DNA of 64,000 bases, from positions 248,001 through 312,000 of the forward strand of contig JARGSG010000027.1 in assembly GCA_030374805.1 (NCBI GenBank). The letters run 5' to 3'. Every line of letters begins with the position of its first letter. Within the stretch, counting starts at the first letter, position 1. The stretch is from Gracilaria gracilis (Eukaryota; Rhodophyta; Florideophyceae; Gracilariales; Gracilariaceae). The notes below the pieces were generated by a model. The model was given only the letters and a program-made list of their open reading frames with translations. It did no database searches and was not told the DNA's origin. Positions 23,318 to 34,662 of the stretch are shown here, piece by piece. Made by a program: the position numbers and the translations under genes.

Positions 23318-24526
23318 TCAGCCCGTGTTGTGTGGGGTGAATTTTTGCATGTTGAAGGAAGGTCCAGCTTTTTGGCGCTTACAAGCTGGACGTTCTCTCT
23401 TATGGAGTCTTGGCAGGAAAGGGAGATGTTTTTCCAGTACTCGAGGACATTTTCTAAAGCTTCGTGGCCCTCGTTGGTTGCGGTTGTCTGGCTCGTGGGT
23501 GTTGGTGCGGGTTCCAGATGTGGGTCTCTTTCTCGGGAGGCTGTTCGTGCTTCTGCATCCTAAAGAGCTATTCGATGGGGAAGGGATGTGGAAGCGCGAC
23601 TTGAAATTGCTGTGTAAGGGCATTGTTCAGCAGTTGGGGACTGGTCGCCATGTAATAAGTGGTTTAGAGCAATAGAGGCGTTCTGGGACAATGAGTTGTC
23701 GGTGGGGCTTCCAGTTTTCGGGGGAAAGATGCGACGTCTTGGGAGTATGGCTAGTGGTTTTCGTTTGCTTTGGGATGGGGATTCAGTTTCAAACGCGTTT
23801 TCCTCGTGTGTTTGTTCCTCTGGGTTCGAAAGGCGGTGATGGCTTACACGATCTGTGCGTACTGCCGTGTCAATTTCGATTGAATATCTAGAAGAAGGCT
23901 TCCTGACGATGGTTGGGACTGTAAAAGAGGGGCGACTGTCTTCCATTCTTGGGAGCGTTTTGGGCCCATGTTCCGTACCATATTGGACACCGATATTAGA
24001 GCAGCAAGCCTGCGAAGGCTGACCTCTAGACCGATGTTAATCTCGATGACTGCTTGCATGGTCTCGTACTGCAGCAGCCTCAGATGGACAGACCTTGCTA
24101 TGGAGTACGCTTCCGACTCTAGACCCAGTGGTTCTCCATGTGGGCCTCGCTTCCAGTTGATTTTGGATATTGCTGTGATGATGTTATCTCCGCTCATTGT
24201 CAGGTCCTTGAGAATATCCCCACCAAAAGCTCCTTTACAGCGAAAGTGGGGAGGGTCGTTCCTTTTCCCGGATAGATTCCAAGAATTCTGCGATTCGGGG
24301 TGTCCTTCCCGTTTTCGTCGACTATGACAATTTCGCCGAATGTGATTGGCTTGTGTCTCTTCAAAGAGGGTTCTCCAGTGTTTAAATTGGTCTGCAATAA
24401 AGCTTCTAAATACGGCAAGGCGTTTGCGTTGTGCGGGGGAGCTGGTTCATCTTCGGCTTGCACTGCATCTTGTGGCATCATATGAGCCGCCGACTGGGTT
24501 GCACAATGAAGTTTGCAATCCATCAC
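23318..24526 (-). pseudogene. Upstream (gag-like) region of DIRS-like element
   Basis: Minus-strand frames at 24526-24200, 24197-23844, 23946-23560 and 23623-23318 follow each other into the RT. They contain no zinc knuckle or other recognisable motif. Position alone suggests the first ORF of the DIRS-like element. They could also be unrelated. Confidence 0.35.
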
Positions 24527-24539
24527 GGATATGAAAAAA

Positions 24540-27170
24540 GCCTGACGGGGGTCGTCTGTGTTGTAATGCGGAAGAATTGGATCGTATTACTTGCTCAAAG
24601 CCTTTAGAGACTTAAGCTCATTGGGGTTTGAGAGTGCAATTTCCTTCAGTGAACTGTTGAAGACTCCAGTAGCTTTTTGAGTGCCATATGGGAATTTGAT
24701 TCCGATGGTGGCGTATTGAACATGTAATGCAAGTGTGACACAATTGGGAGCTTGTGGGCGAATTGTGATTTGTCTAAGTGTGCTGGTACTGCTGCGAGAG
24801 GAGCAGATTCGATAACGTTGTCAAGGCTAGATTCACTGAGAGCGGTGATCCGCTCAAAGGTGAGAAGTTTAAGATTTCCTTATCTTATCATATTTGTAGT
24901 TTGAAATGGGTCCGAGAATCGTCACCGGTGTGTTCATTTGTATCAACGAGGTCAAAGAGCTTGATTGAATCGGCGCGGTTCTATTCACGTCTGTTCACGA
25001 TTGTGCTGGTGCGATACGAGAAATATCTTGCAAAGAGGGGCTTACGATTCAAACTCCGTCGGATGCGGTGTTTGTAGTACAGATGTACTCTGCTTCGAAA
25101 CGATTGTGTAATCAAAAGAAATATCTTAGTGCTGCCCCGTTTGGACCTGTGTGGCTACTGAAAGAGGTAACACCGTTGTTTTTGTGGAGAGGATGGATTC
25201 ACAATGTTTTTGAAAGAGAAAGTGCTCTTATGGTGAGCTACAGCGTTTGAAACTTTAGAATGTTGTCTTCAATGGCGATAAAAATGCAGAGGGCGGATTT
25301 CAGTCTTGCTAGAAATTTGTGTTTGTTGCTCTGGGGAGCACCAAGAAATGAAACGTTCGTGTGTAAAACGTTTTTGACGTCGTTTAAACTAACGAGGGAT
25401 TTTGTGGCTTGGGAGCCAATGAGTGACTTTGAAAGTTTTTCAGATCTAAGGAGAAGGCTTATGTCTGTTTTGTGGGAAAGGTAGTGATGATGTGGGTCAC
25501 AGATTGCTGCAAACGTTGGGTTTGCACGTCGCCCTTTTGTACGGCCGTGCAATTTACAGCCGTGAGCTGCAGTGATAAAAGGGTTGCGTTTGAAGGGCCG
25601 TGCGATGTTCAGCCGTAAGCTGCAGTGATAAAAGGGTTGTGTGCAAGAGGATGTAGGTCCAAAACAAACAAACAAGCGTAAAACTCAGTTTGGATGTGGA
25701 AGTGCACCTTCAGCAATACCGACAACGACGGTGATAGCTCTGCAGTTCTTCTTGATCCCTATATCCGTCGTCCCAAACTTTCGCTCCAAAATAGAAAAAC
25801 TATTTTCGGAGAAAAGCCAAAAACAATATAAAACGTGCATGCCGAATTACCACTACCACTCACACAATGCAATACAGTCCCATGCCCCTGTATCAAAGTC
25901 GCTTGTAATGATAAGACGGTTTCAGCCAATCCGCATTATGAACACCTGTAGCCATCAGGAAGATACGGGAAGTAGCGTTCTACGAATTTTTGATAGGATT
26001 TGGAGAAATAGATAGACCAGATATGTTTGTCGCGTTAAGCACAGTAATAAAGGGTTTTGGCCAGCAATGAAAAACAAGAGTGGAATTTGACATTTGGAGT
26101 TTTTTGACACGTGCGATTTTGTACGCACTTTTCAGTTGTTGGTATGTAAACACTGTGTCTTTAACGGTACGTAGAGAGCTGGCATACACAGTTTGTCGTC
26201 CAGTTTTATGTCGCCATACTTACGGCCACAAGAGTAACTTTGACGCCAGATTAAGGCATACATCGATACTTCTAAAGTAGATCTATCGTTCTAGATGTAT
26301 AAGTGAAAGGTAGTTGAAGGAGAACATCAAAAGTATGGCGTTACAAAAAAGATTTGTAACGAGAAAACAGCAAAAATAGAAAACTTACTAAAGCATATAT
26401 TTAATTGTTTAAACCGCTGGTGACCATCTCGTTTTTTAGTTCTGTAGAAGTTCCTCCAAATCAGTCACTAGCGGTGCTTTTGGCTATGCAATCAGGACAA
26501 CGAAGGAATATATGCCATGAAACTTTTCTGTCTATTGTTACTATCACTTGTTATGTAGCAACTACTGTAGTGTTAACTCCAAAAACACGTACACCTCTTT
26601 CAGCAAGAAACCGTAACTACGGGACACGAAGGACACGTTTTATAACCTTGCAAAGCAATCGCGTTGAAAACGAAGCATAAGTTTGTGGAACTGTAATTTA
26701 AAGCACCCGCGTGACAATATCTCGCCATGAATAGAAAATTATGAAAATTACGATATTTCCCGCATTCTTCAGATCACCCAGTAACTGCAATTTGTGTGGG
26801 TCACACTGTTTACGGTGATCGATTTCGTCCTTAGAATACTTATAATAATGTAGGCCACACTAACAATGGTACCTCGCTATTTAAGGAAAAAATCTAACAA
26901 CTGTAGCCCACACTATATTTTTCAGATATAAATAGTGTGAGCAACCCTTTATCCTGCAACGTTTAGAACCCGCATAGGTTCTTTCATACTTTGATCACGC
27001 GTTTAGAACTTCACCATCAAAGTGGTTGCGGTAATTTGCGACAATCTCTTGTAGCTTGAAGTAACTTTCTTGGAGAATTCATTTGTAAGAAGGCTTAGTT
27101 TAAAACAGGCCTTAAATTTAGGGGACAGCAAGTATAAATACCCAACTTACTTCTTTTTGGTCTCATTGCG
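24540..27170. other. No supported gene; AT-rich spacer with small repeat
   Basis: Only short frames on both strands, none recognised. A 53-bp direct repeat occurs at about 25543-25650 (core CAGCCGT[G/A]AGCTGCAG followed by TGATAAAAGGGTTG in both units). A short imperfect hairpin, CACACTATATTTT / AAATAGTGTG, lies near 26910-26942. Confidence 0.4.
25543..25650. repeat. Two-unit 53-bp direct repeat
   Basis: GGCCGTGC at 25543 and 25596, each followed by a near-identical block ending TGATAAAAGGGTTG. Two copies only. Confidence 0.6.
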
Positions 27171-27172
27171 GG

Positions 27173-28420
27173 TTGAATTATACTCCATCACGATCCAAAC
27201 ATGGAGCGCCGTCGATTGAGAGAAACAAACGGTCCCCTGCGGCTCTATCATTGCCCCTTCTGAGCGCATTCCAACGATATGCCACAAAAGTCGCGGCGAG
27301 CGCAGAAAGGAGGAACAATTTATGCGACAGAAAGCACTCGAGCTTCTACAAGGCGGCAAAAATCAGAGCAGCAGCAAAATCTGCTTGGCTATCCATCCCA
27401 ACAACATATCGCACTCAAAAGGCTCGTAAGTTGCAGAACTGTAACGCGCTGCATGAACTTTTGAATCTGGTGCAGTTCCATGCCGGCCGCAAACCAGTTT
27501 TGGATCCTAGTGAAGAAACACTTATTGTAAAAAAAGTCATCCACGCTGCACAACATGAGTTTGCAGTGGGGCATCAGGAAATCAAGAGGCTTCATGCCCG
27601 CATATCATCCAATGGTAGGAGCACTTATGTTGGTGGATTGCCTTCAGACGCCGATATACGTTCCTTCAGAGCTCGCAACCGCGAACTCACATATTGAAGC
27701 GCTGGGAATATCACAGGCGCAAAGCTTGCGGTTCAGAATTACGATGTCAAGACTTTGAAGGGCGCACTCGAGCGCGTACGAGAAGAACATCCGGGCCTTC
27801 TTGCGGACCCTCATTGAATATGGAATTTTGACGAGACCGCCATACTTCCAGAGTTTGGAAAAAAAGTTGTTTACTACACTGCGGCAAACTCTCGGAAATC
27901 AGGAACACGAATTGGCATAAAACTCCATGGAAAACACGTCACTGCCGGAATATGCGCATCAGCGGCAAGGGATATGGCCCCACTTCTTCTCGTTGCCTCT
28001 GGAAAGAGGCGAATGGCTAGCTGGTTCAAACCATTTCCTTGAGAAGAGTTCCGCCGGGAGTCTGGTATGCCTCACTGGCTTCTAGAGGAGACCTGGTGTC
28101 CCGGTGATACGCATATACTGCTGACGTAAAACGGCTCAGTAGAGCAAGAGTTAATGGTCGACCGTGTGCCGCACATCAATGATTTTATTCGCACGATAAT
28201 TTCACAGTAGAAGCCAGTGCTTCTCACTCTTGATGATTATATTTCTCGTGAGAGTCTTACATGGGAGAAGCTGTATGACGAAGAGAATATAATCGTTCTT
28301 AAGTTACCGGCAAACACTACGCACTTTCTTCAACCTTGCGATCGGTCTATCAACAAAACTTTCCAAAGCAACGTAAGACAAACGCGAGACGAGCTAATGA
28401 AGCTATGCCATATAATTTAG
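27173..28420 (+). pseudogene. pogo/CENP-B-like DDE transposase relic
   Basis: The N-terminal frame (27173-27697) has a helix-turn-helix-like basic region (LDPSEETLIVKKVIHAAQHE; HARISSNGRSTYVGG). Further right the catalytic core is readable across stops: IWNFDETAI with the first Asp (about 27819), GASGKRRMASW-like sequence, LLTLDDYISRE with the second Asp (about 28217-28250), and LPANTTHFLQPCDRSINKTF, the typical T-H-x-L-Q-P-x-D ending. In-frame stops occur at H-stop-IWN, P-stop-EE, T-stop-NG and Q-stop-KP. This is the DDE_1 pattern of pogo/Tigger/Jerky transposases. Dead copy. Confidence 0.75.
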
Positions 28421-28619
28421 GCAAACGTAGCACTGAAGATAATGCTCGGAGTGTCCGGGTACAAGTCAACCTCCGGTTTAATCGCTGTAATATCGTTCGA
28501 GAAGGCCAGTATATGGTCAATGAACTACAGTTTTTTGTAGCGGTTCTGTGCTCAAGGGGCTGTGAACTCCAGTTGTACTGCGCTGCGCAGCGGGGTACAT
28601 CCAAAGAGTGACATGTTCA

Positions 28620-29240
28620 ACATTCAAAACCTCAGTCACTGACGTCGGCAAAACGCGGACAGGCGCTTAATGAAACAGCTGCATGACATGACGGATGGAA
28701 GAATTCGTCCGTCAGCTGCTTTGGTGTGGATTGCGGTTCTCAGGCCATCCAAGTATGTAGTAAAAAGGGGGTCGGAATCGGTAAAGCGAACGAAATCAGT
28801 TTCGTCGACGTCAGACAAAAACGAGAGGTTATTGGAGAGGCTATTGGAGGTTGAATGCCTACTGTAGATCGTATGCCCGCTAAGTTGAGTGCTGGACGAG
28901 TAAAAAAAAGGGAAGGGAAAGATTTTAGTGGCGAAGAAGGCTGTAGACAAGCACGTTGATGAATGTCAGGACAACAACAAAGAGAATTATGACCCACAGG
29001 TTCCTGGGGAAGCAAGAAGCTCCGACGTTACCAGCCTTCTGGGTCGGATAATTTCGTTGTGGCCGCGAAAGAAGAAGCGTGCTGTTCTGGCTGATGCGCT
29101 ACCTGGTCTTTCGAGCCGGCAGTCTGCGGCCGCTTTCGCGTTGGTTGAGCTTTTGCAAGGAAGAGATTTGGATCGAAACAGGAGGGTCGGTGTTTCAAAT
29201 TCATCCCTCCCTGAATAGAAATCGTAAGCGCACCTGCTGC
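28620..29240 (+). other. Short hypothetical frame, not supported as a gene
   Basis: A 96-residue frame at 28928-29218 (Asp/Asn-rich start, KKKR near the middle, acidic end) follows the pogo relic on the same strand. I recognise no family, and it may be tail sequence of that element. Confidence 0.2.
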
Positions 29241-29249
29241 AAAGCGGTG

Positions 29250-29870
29250 TGACTCTGAGTCTTTAATAGGTGCATTTTACTGCTGATATATCCATGTAGG
29301 TGGCATGTGCTCTTCAAAAAACGGTAGTAACACGTCTTCCATTATGTGGAAGTACGTATTGGTAGTCTCTCCACCATTCATTACGATGAGTTTAGCATTT
29401 TTATTCGCAGAAACTTTGCCCCAAACCATAACACCTCCACCACCAACCCGGCGTTTGAAAACCGATAGGATCTTTCCGGAGGCCTTTCCAGTAGCTCTGA
29501 AGTCCATCAGGTCCATCCAAATTGAATCTTTTCTCTTCTGGAAAGATAACGATGCTCCAATTCTTGTAGTTTCATTGGATGTGTGCTTTTGCCCAGAGAA
29601 TGCGGTTCTTTTTGTGATTTGTCGTCAACCGGGGGGCTCTAGCACACTTTTTCAGTTGCAGCTGCGGATACGAGCTCAGATAGTGACGGTGGTGGGAGAC
29701 TGAGAACGGCAGTTGCAGCGTTTCTCGAAGCTGACGAGCAGTTTTGCTGCTGTTTGACGCTTCGCGCATCAATTTTCGGGAGTCTCTGTCTGTAACTTTG
29801 CAAGGTCTACCGCTACGATGCTTGGTGTTATATCGGGATGGCTGCTAGAGAACGTTATGTAAAACAAAGC
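29250..29870 (-). pseudogene. Tc1/mariner transposase relic
   Basis: The right part (about 29830-29572) has the second helix-turn-helix region (GRPCKVTDRDSRKLMREASN; NRILWAKAHIQ). After a TGA the frame reads on with FPEEKRFNLDGPDG, the region of the first catalytic Asp. A frame change leads to 29516-29277: RVGGGGVMVWGKVSANKN, then LLPFFEEHMPPTWIYQQ, directly followed by a stop where Tc1 elements carry the second Asp (the DNAPxH box). The third acidic residue is lost. The motif order is diagnostic for Tc1/mariner. Confidence 0.85.
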
Positions 29871-29879
29871 GGCAGCGGC

Positions 29880-31956
29880 CGAGTTTTTGAGCGCTCTTTT
29901 TCACAGAAAGCTTTTCGTCATGATAGGTTGTAATAAGCCCCTGTTCATTGAAGAGCAACGCGTTATCCCGGAATCCACCGCGGATGCGATTTATATGGGT
30001 ATGAAGAAGCTACCACTCAGGGAAGGAGTTCATGACTAGTTTTTCAACCCATAGTTCATGGTGGAAGGACCCCAATTGGTATTGGTAATGAGTGCTGTGG
30101 CAGTAAGTAGGATAATATACGTGTAAGTGTGCAGGCCGCCCTTCTTGGGGATACATTAGATTATTTCTATATATATCTATTTATTTAGTTATCACACTAC
30201 TGTGCAAGATTGCCGACCACCACTACTTAGGTTTGTGAGCTCGGACAGTCCCGGTCAAGGAAACAAGAACAAGCGAGTGTTCGGCTCTTACTCACCAACC
30301 CCTGGTGCGGGTGTGCGGAGTTGGTAATCACACCGGAATAGAGTTTTTTCGATTTCAGTAGTTTTTGTTTCCGAAAGCACATGAAATCGCTCGCCACCGC
30401 TTCTTGGTTGTTGCGGCCCCTGAGAGTCGAATGGCCACTAGATCGAGTGCTCCCGAAACCACTGATGATGATCGTTCGTGGAAGCCCAATGAAGACGATA
30501 TTCTCCTTGTGGAGAGCCGGCTCCTTAAGTAGGGCTAGTTATCCACCTCTTGAGGCTAACAGCAAGACTCGCCGTCCATAGTGCGTGTGTACCCAGTGTT
30601 TCTGCACTGTTTATGTCGCTGTTTAACAGTTGTAGCTCACCCCGATTACCGGTGTTGCTCGTTTGCCCTCGCCCCCTTTTTCTTACCTGGTCTCGCATCC
30701 TGCGGTCAACGGTAACACTCTTGTGAAGGCCAACCACTTTGGGTGACGTCATCGATCTACCCCACAGTGTATCTCTCCAATCCTGACTCCTCGGCTCCCT
30801 GCCAATCTCGTTTCGCTCGTCAAGACGGTGGTTCCCGGTCTTAAACCCGGTTAACGCACCCATCCCGCGAGGGGCTCTCTTTGCTTGCTCAGCTACTCCA
30901 TCTGGGAGGAAGATACCAAATGTCTCCGTGAGTTTTTCTCGTCTGGGTTTGCACTACATTCATGCTCAGAAAGGTGTTCGCCGCCTGGCATACTGAACTG
31001 AATGGTGTCGGGGAGGAGCACAAGATCGGATTGTGTCTCTTCTGGGTGTGTGGGGAGCCTAATTATGTGTGGACCTAGAATATCTTATATTTACAGGCGT
31101 TCTGTGTAGACGCGTTTGTATTGCTCTCAAAGACCGTTTAAAATTTGGGCGTTCAATGGTTGTTCTTTTATACTAGGCGCCATGCCGTACTGCGTGGTGC
31201 AGTTTGTTTGTCTCTGTAAGACCTACACGAGCCTGTGCCTCTATAATGGGGGGTTTTCTTATACATATGAGGCGCAGTGTAGGTTTAGGCATATTTCAAA
31301 CGCTATTTGCAGCGCGGGAGTGTACGGACGTCAAGCACTTGCTGAAAAGAGAAAGCTTCATTTAGAGCGTAACTGCAGTTCAGCAATAGAGAACATCTGT
31401 CCACAATAAAGATGAAGAATTCGAGCACACAATAATGTCAAACACGTTGGCGCAAATGTGGCACAGCAGTGGATTGGCGAGGCGCGTGTACCTGCCGATA
31501 CACGGCGCTCTGCATCGACGTTATAGACGATCTGCTGGTATCATGGGCGTTATGAAGGTGGTGGAGCAAAGCACCGTTGTACACAGAGCTATGTCCGGCA
31601 TGATGAGGGCAAGGATGTAACCAATCAGAGGAGGGGAAGATTGCGATTTGAGCGTGCAATCTTCCAGAAAATTGAAATGGCCTTACCGAAATCAAATCCG
31701 ATTGCAATCGTTTTCACACAGAAACAATCTAATTGCCGTCCTTCCTCGGATACACCAGCCCATCGTAATTCGTATTCATTTCGGCAGTTGTAGCCCCAAC
31801 TTTACTGGCATATCTACTTTCCATCTGTTTTGACCACCTCAACGCTTCCCACACTAGCTAGACGTCCCAAAATCGCGCATTGACACGAAGAAAGATTGCT
31901 GTAGCCATTATGTGGGCGTTACACTTGGGACTAGAGAATTGGCGTTTTATATATAT
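29880..31956. other. No supported gene
   Basis: About 2 kb of spacer with only short frames, for example a basic minus-strand frame at 30525-30863 without recognisable motif. An AT-rich ATATATATA run at 31948-31959 marks the border with the truncated Ty3 element to the right. Confidence 0.4.
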
Positions 31957-32229
31957 ATAATCCTTTCGAAGGTGAAGTGGAGAACCGCTCTGGTATACAT
32001 CGACGATGTAATCATATATTCCAGAACGGTAGAGGAACATTTCCACCATGTTAGAGAAGTTTTGAACCTTTTGAGTGAATCTGGAGTAACATTGAAGCTC
32101 CGCAAGTGCGAATTCTTCACCAAAGAGGTAGAATACCTTGGTCATATCATCAGCCCTGGGAGCTTAGAAGTGACGCCGCGGAATATCCGAGCCGTGCAGG
32201 AGGCGAAGCCACCCACGTCCCAGACGTAA
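31957..32229 (+). pseudogene. RT palm fragment of element P
   Basis: Contains an intact catalytic box in LVYIDDVIIYSRTVEEHF, then YLGHIISPGSLEVTPRNIR. It is in the same frame as the main pol ORF at 32257 and is separated from it by a single TAA at 32227-32229, where related elements have a sense codon before the RT connection (R-S-F-x-G-L-C-N). Upstream sequence of the RT is gone. Confidence 0.9.
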
Positions 32230-32256
32230 ATCCGATCCTTTATAGGTTTATGCAAT

Positions 32257-34662
32257 GTGTACCGCCGGTTTATCAAGGGATTTGCCAAGATAGCGGCTCC
32301 ACTCAACCGGAAGCTGCTGAAGGGTCAACCTACAAGGTTTGAATGTCTTACAAATGAGAAAATGGATGCGTTAGAGGCGCTGAAACATGCGCTCTTGACA
32401 CCTCCCATCTTGGCATTACCCAAATCTGGTTTACGATGCACGTTGGATACTGACGCCTCGGACGCCCAAATTGGTTGTTGTCTTATGCAGGAGCAAGAAA
32501 ACGGCGACAAACTACCTATAGGGTACTGGAGCCGTGCTCTGCACGCTGCAGAGAAGAACTACACAACAACCGAAAAGGAATGTCTGGCAGAGGTCTGGAG
32601 CATGTTGATGCTCCGTCCCTACCTATATGGTGAAAGGTTTACGCTTCGAACCGACCATGATGCCCTACGGTGGATACTTAGTCTGGCCGACGCATCAGGC
32701 AGACTTGCCCGATGGCGGTTACGACTTTCAGAGTTTGAGTATGACGTACAGTACCGTCCAGGTATCAAGCACAATTTCGCAGACGCGATGTCTCGCATTA
32801 CCACAGATAGTTTGGACACCGAGCCGGTAGAGGATGATATCCCATGCTTTACCATCTCTACCAACCCTGATGGTGATACCTTAGAAGGTTACTGGACTCT
32901 ACCCGAAGAGGATACGTGGTTTAGTGATGCCATCGCTCGGGAAATACTCGCCCTCGAGGAAACAGACGTCATGCCAATTACCCGCGAGGAATTCCTGAGA
33001 GAGCAAGCAAACGATGTTTATTGCCGCTCTCTCATGGACCAAGTAAGTATGAAAGACTCGAACTTTGACGTCGACCGAAATGGTTTCCTGGTGAGGCGAG
33101 CTCCTATTGATGGTTCCCTTCAGAAGGTGGTGCCCAAGGTGCTGCGTCCTCGGGTGCTGTACCTGGCCCACTACCCAAGGCTATCACGACACCCTGGAGG
33201 CACGAGAATGTACTACACCTTGAGGCAAGGATACTGCTGGCCTCATATGGCTAATGATGTATATACCTTTGTAGGTCAATGTGAATCTTGCGTACGTACC
33301 CGTGGAGGTCTCCGGAAGCACATGAAATACTTGAAGTTATTCCCTGCAGCGGGTCCTCTCGAGTTCGTCGCAATAGACCTTCTGGGTCCATTACCAAGAA
33401 CCACAAGGGGGTATCAGTACATCATCGTAATCACCGGCAGGTTCTCGAAGCTCACGCGAGCGATAACCTTGAAGGACACGAAAGCTACGACCCTCGTGGT
33501 GGCGTTCTTGAACAATTGGATCTACCCGTATGGTGCACCGCTTTATCTACTTACCGACAATGGTTCGAACTTAGCTTCGAAGTTCCTTAAAGCTGTTTGT
33601 AATCTCTTGGGTATTAAGCACTACTTCACTACTGCCTACCATCCGCAAACGAATGGGCAAGTGGAGCGCTTTAACCGAACACTGGTATCTAGGCTGCGAC
33701 ATTATACGGAAGAACACCAAACTGGGTGGGACGAGCTCGTGCAGCCCTTGGCATATGCATATAACCTTCAGGTTCATCGAGCGACGCAAACTACGCCGTT
33801 CGATCTGATACTGTCAAGACACCCACCAGGAATTGTTGTTGAAGGGGACCCATTAGGACAAGAAGCCGCCGGAGCGCTCACACCGTCCCAGGTCAAACGG
33901 AATACCCTTTTGAGGTTAAGACGAACTCTCAAGTATGCTGAGAGCAAGTTCACAGCATCCCAGAAGCGGTACAAGGAGGACTACGACCGAAAGGTAGCCC
34001 AAGTGGTAACGGCTACGCCGGGTCAATATGTCTTCATCGACCACCCTCCGAAAGGAGCTAAGCCGCGACCGGGTGATGAAGCCGATGATGAAGCTATTGA
34101 TAGAGATATCAATTCGAAGCTTCTTCCGAAATCATCGGGACCTTTCAAGGTAGTTCGGTCAACCGACCACACGGTGACGGTGAACCAAGATGGTGTAGAG
34201 AATACGATCTCTATCAACCGAATCACGGTTGCACCTCGAACGGTTCAGTCCAGGAAGGAACGCGGAGAATCCGCGCGTGACGCACAAGCGGTTGCCCTGA
34301 GGACTCAGCCCCGGGAAGACGGGACACCCATCGAGGTTAATGATGACGCACAGGGTGACGACCCAGACTACGTACCACCTGCGGGGATTACGGTTGCTCC
34401 TTCAGAGGAAACACCTACCCCTAGTGGTACCGATGCTCATCTAAACCAAAGTGGTGAAAGGATACCATCTCATGTCTCTAATGAGTTCCCAGTGGAACGC
34501 CTTGTAGGTCACCGCCGTACCCAAGAAGGTCTAAAGTGCACCGTACGTTGGTATGGCTGGGGCGCCCATGGTGATACCGCCGAGCCGCCCTCAGCCATAC
34601 CACACCACTTCAGGGTAAGCTACTGGAACCGTAAAGGAGAGGACATGCCGAACGATGGGTAA
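32257..34662 (+). CDS. pol of element P: RT thumb, RNase H, integrase, chromodomain
   Basis: 801 residues without a stop. Order: RT thumb (YRRFIKGFAKIAAPLNRKL), RNase H (LDTDASDAQIGCCL; TTEKECLAEVWSM; RTDHDALRWIL; a final D in FADAMSR), integrase zinc finger (HYPRLSRHPG, then CESC), integrase core with D in VAIDLLGPL, D in LLTDNGSNLA and E in PQTNGQVERFNR, a GPF module (KSSGPFKVVRSTDHTV) and a C-terminal chromodomain-like segment (ERLVGHRRTQEGLKCTVRWY). The start Met is arbitrary, because the protein originally continued upstream through 32229. All catalytic residues I can check are present, yet the element is truncated and so not autonomous. Confidence 0.93.
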   Translation: MYRRFIKGFAKIAAPLNRKLLKGQPTRFECLTNEKMDALEALKHALLTPPILALPKSGLRCTLDTDASDAQIGCCLMQEQENGDKLPIGYWSRALHAAEKNYTTTEKECLAEVWSMLMLRPYLYGERFTLRTDHDALRWILSLADASGRLARWRLRLSEFEYDVQYRPGIKHNFADAMSRITTDSLDTEPVEDDIPCFTISTNPDGDTLEGYWTLPEEDTWFSDAIAREILALEETDVMPITREEFLREQANDVYCRSLMDQVSMKDSNFDVDRNGFLVRRAPIDGSLQKVVPKVLRPRVLYLAHYPRLSRHPGGTRMYYTLRQGYCWPHMANDVYTFVGQCESCVRTRGGLRKHMKYLKLFPAAGPLEFVAIDLLGPLPRTTRGYQYIIVITGRFSKLTRAITLKDTKATTLVVAFLNNWIYPYGAPLYLLTDNGSNLASKFLKAVCNLLGIKHYFTTAYHPQTNGQVERFNRTLVSRLRHYTEEHQTGWDELVQPLAYAYNLQVHRATQTTPFDLILSRHPPGIVVEGDPLGQEAAGALTPSQVKRNTLLRLRRTLKYAESKFTASQKRYKEDYDRKVAQVVTATPGQYVFIDHPPKGAKPRPGDEADDEAIDRDINSKLLPKSSGPFKVVRSTDHTVTVNQDGVENTISINRITVAPRTVQSRKERGESARDAQAVALRTQPREDGTPIEVNDDAQGDDPDYVPPAGITVAPSEETPTPSGTDAHLNQSGERIPSHVSNEFPVERLVGHRRTQEGLKCTVRWYGWGAHGDTAEPPSAIPHHFRVSYWNRKGEDMPNDG

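Noticed and set aside
31945-31960. TATATATATA as a promoter of the element P pol frame
   Set aside because: It sits at the truncation junction inside what should be RT coding sequence, so it is more likely a breakpoint feature.
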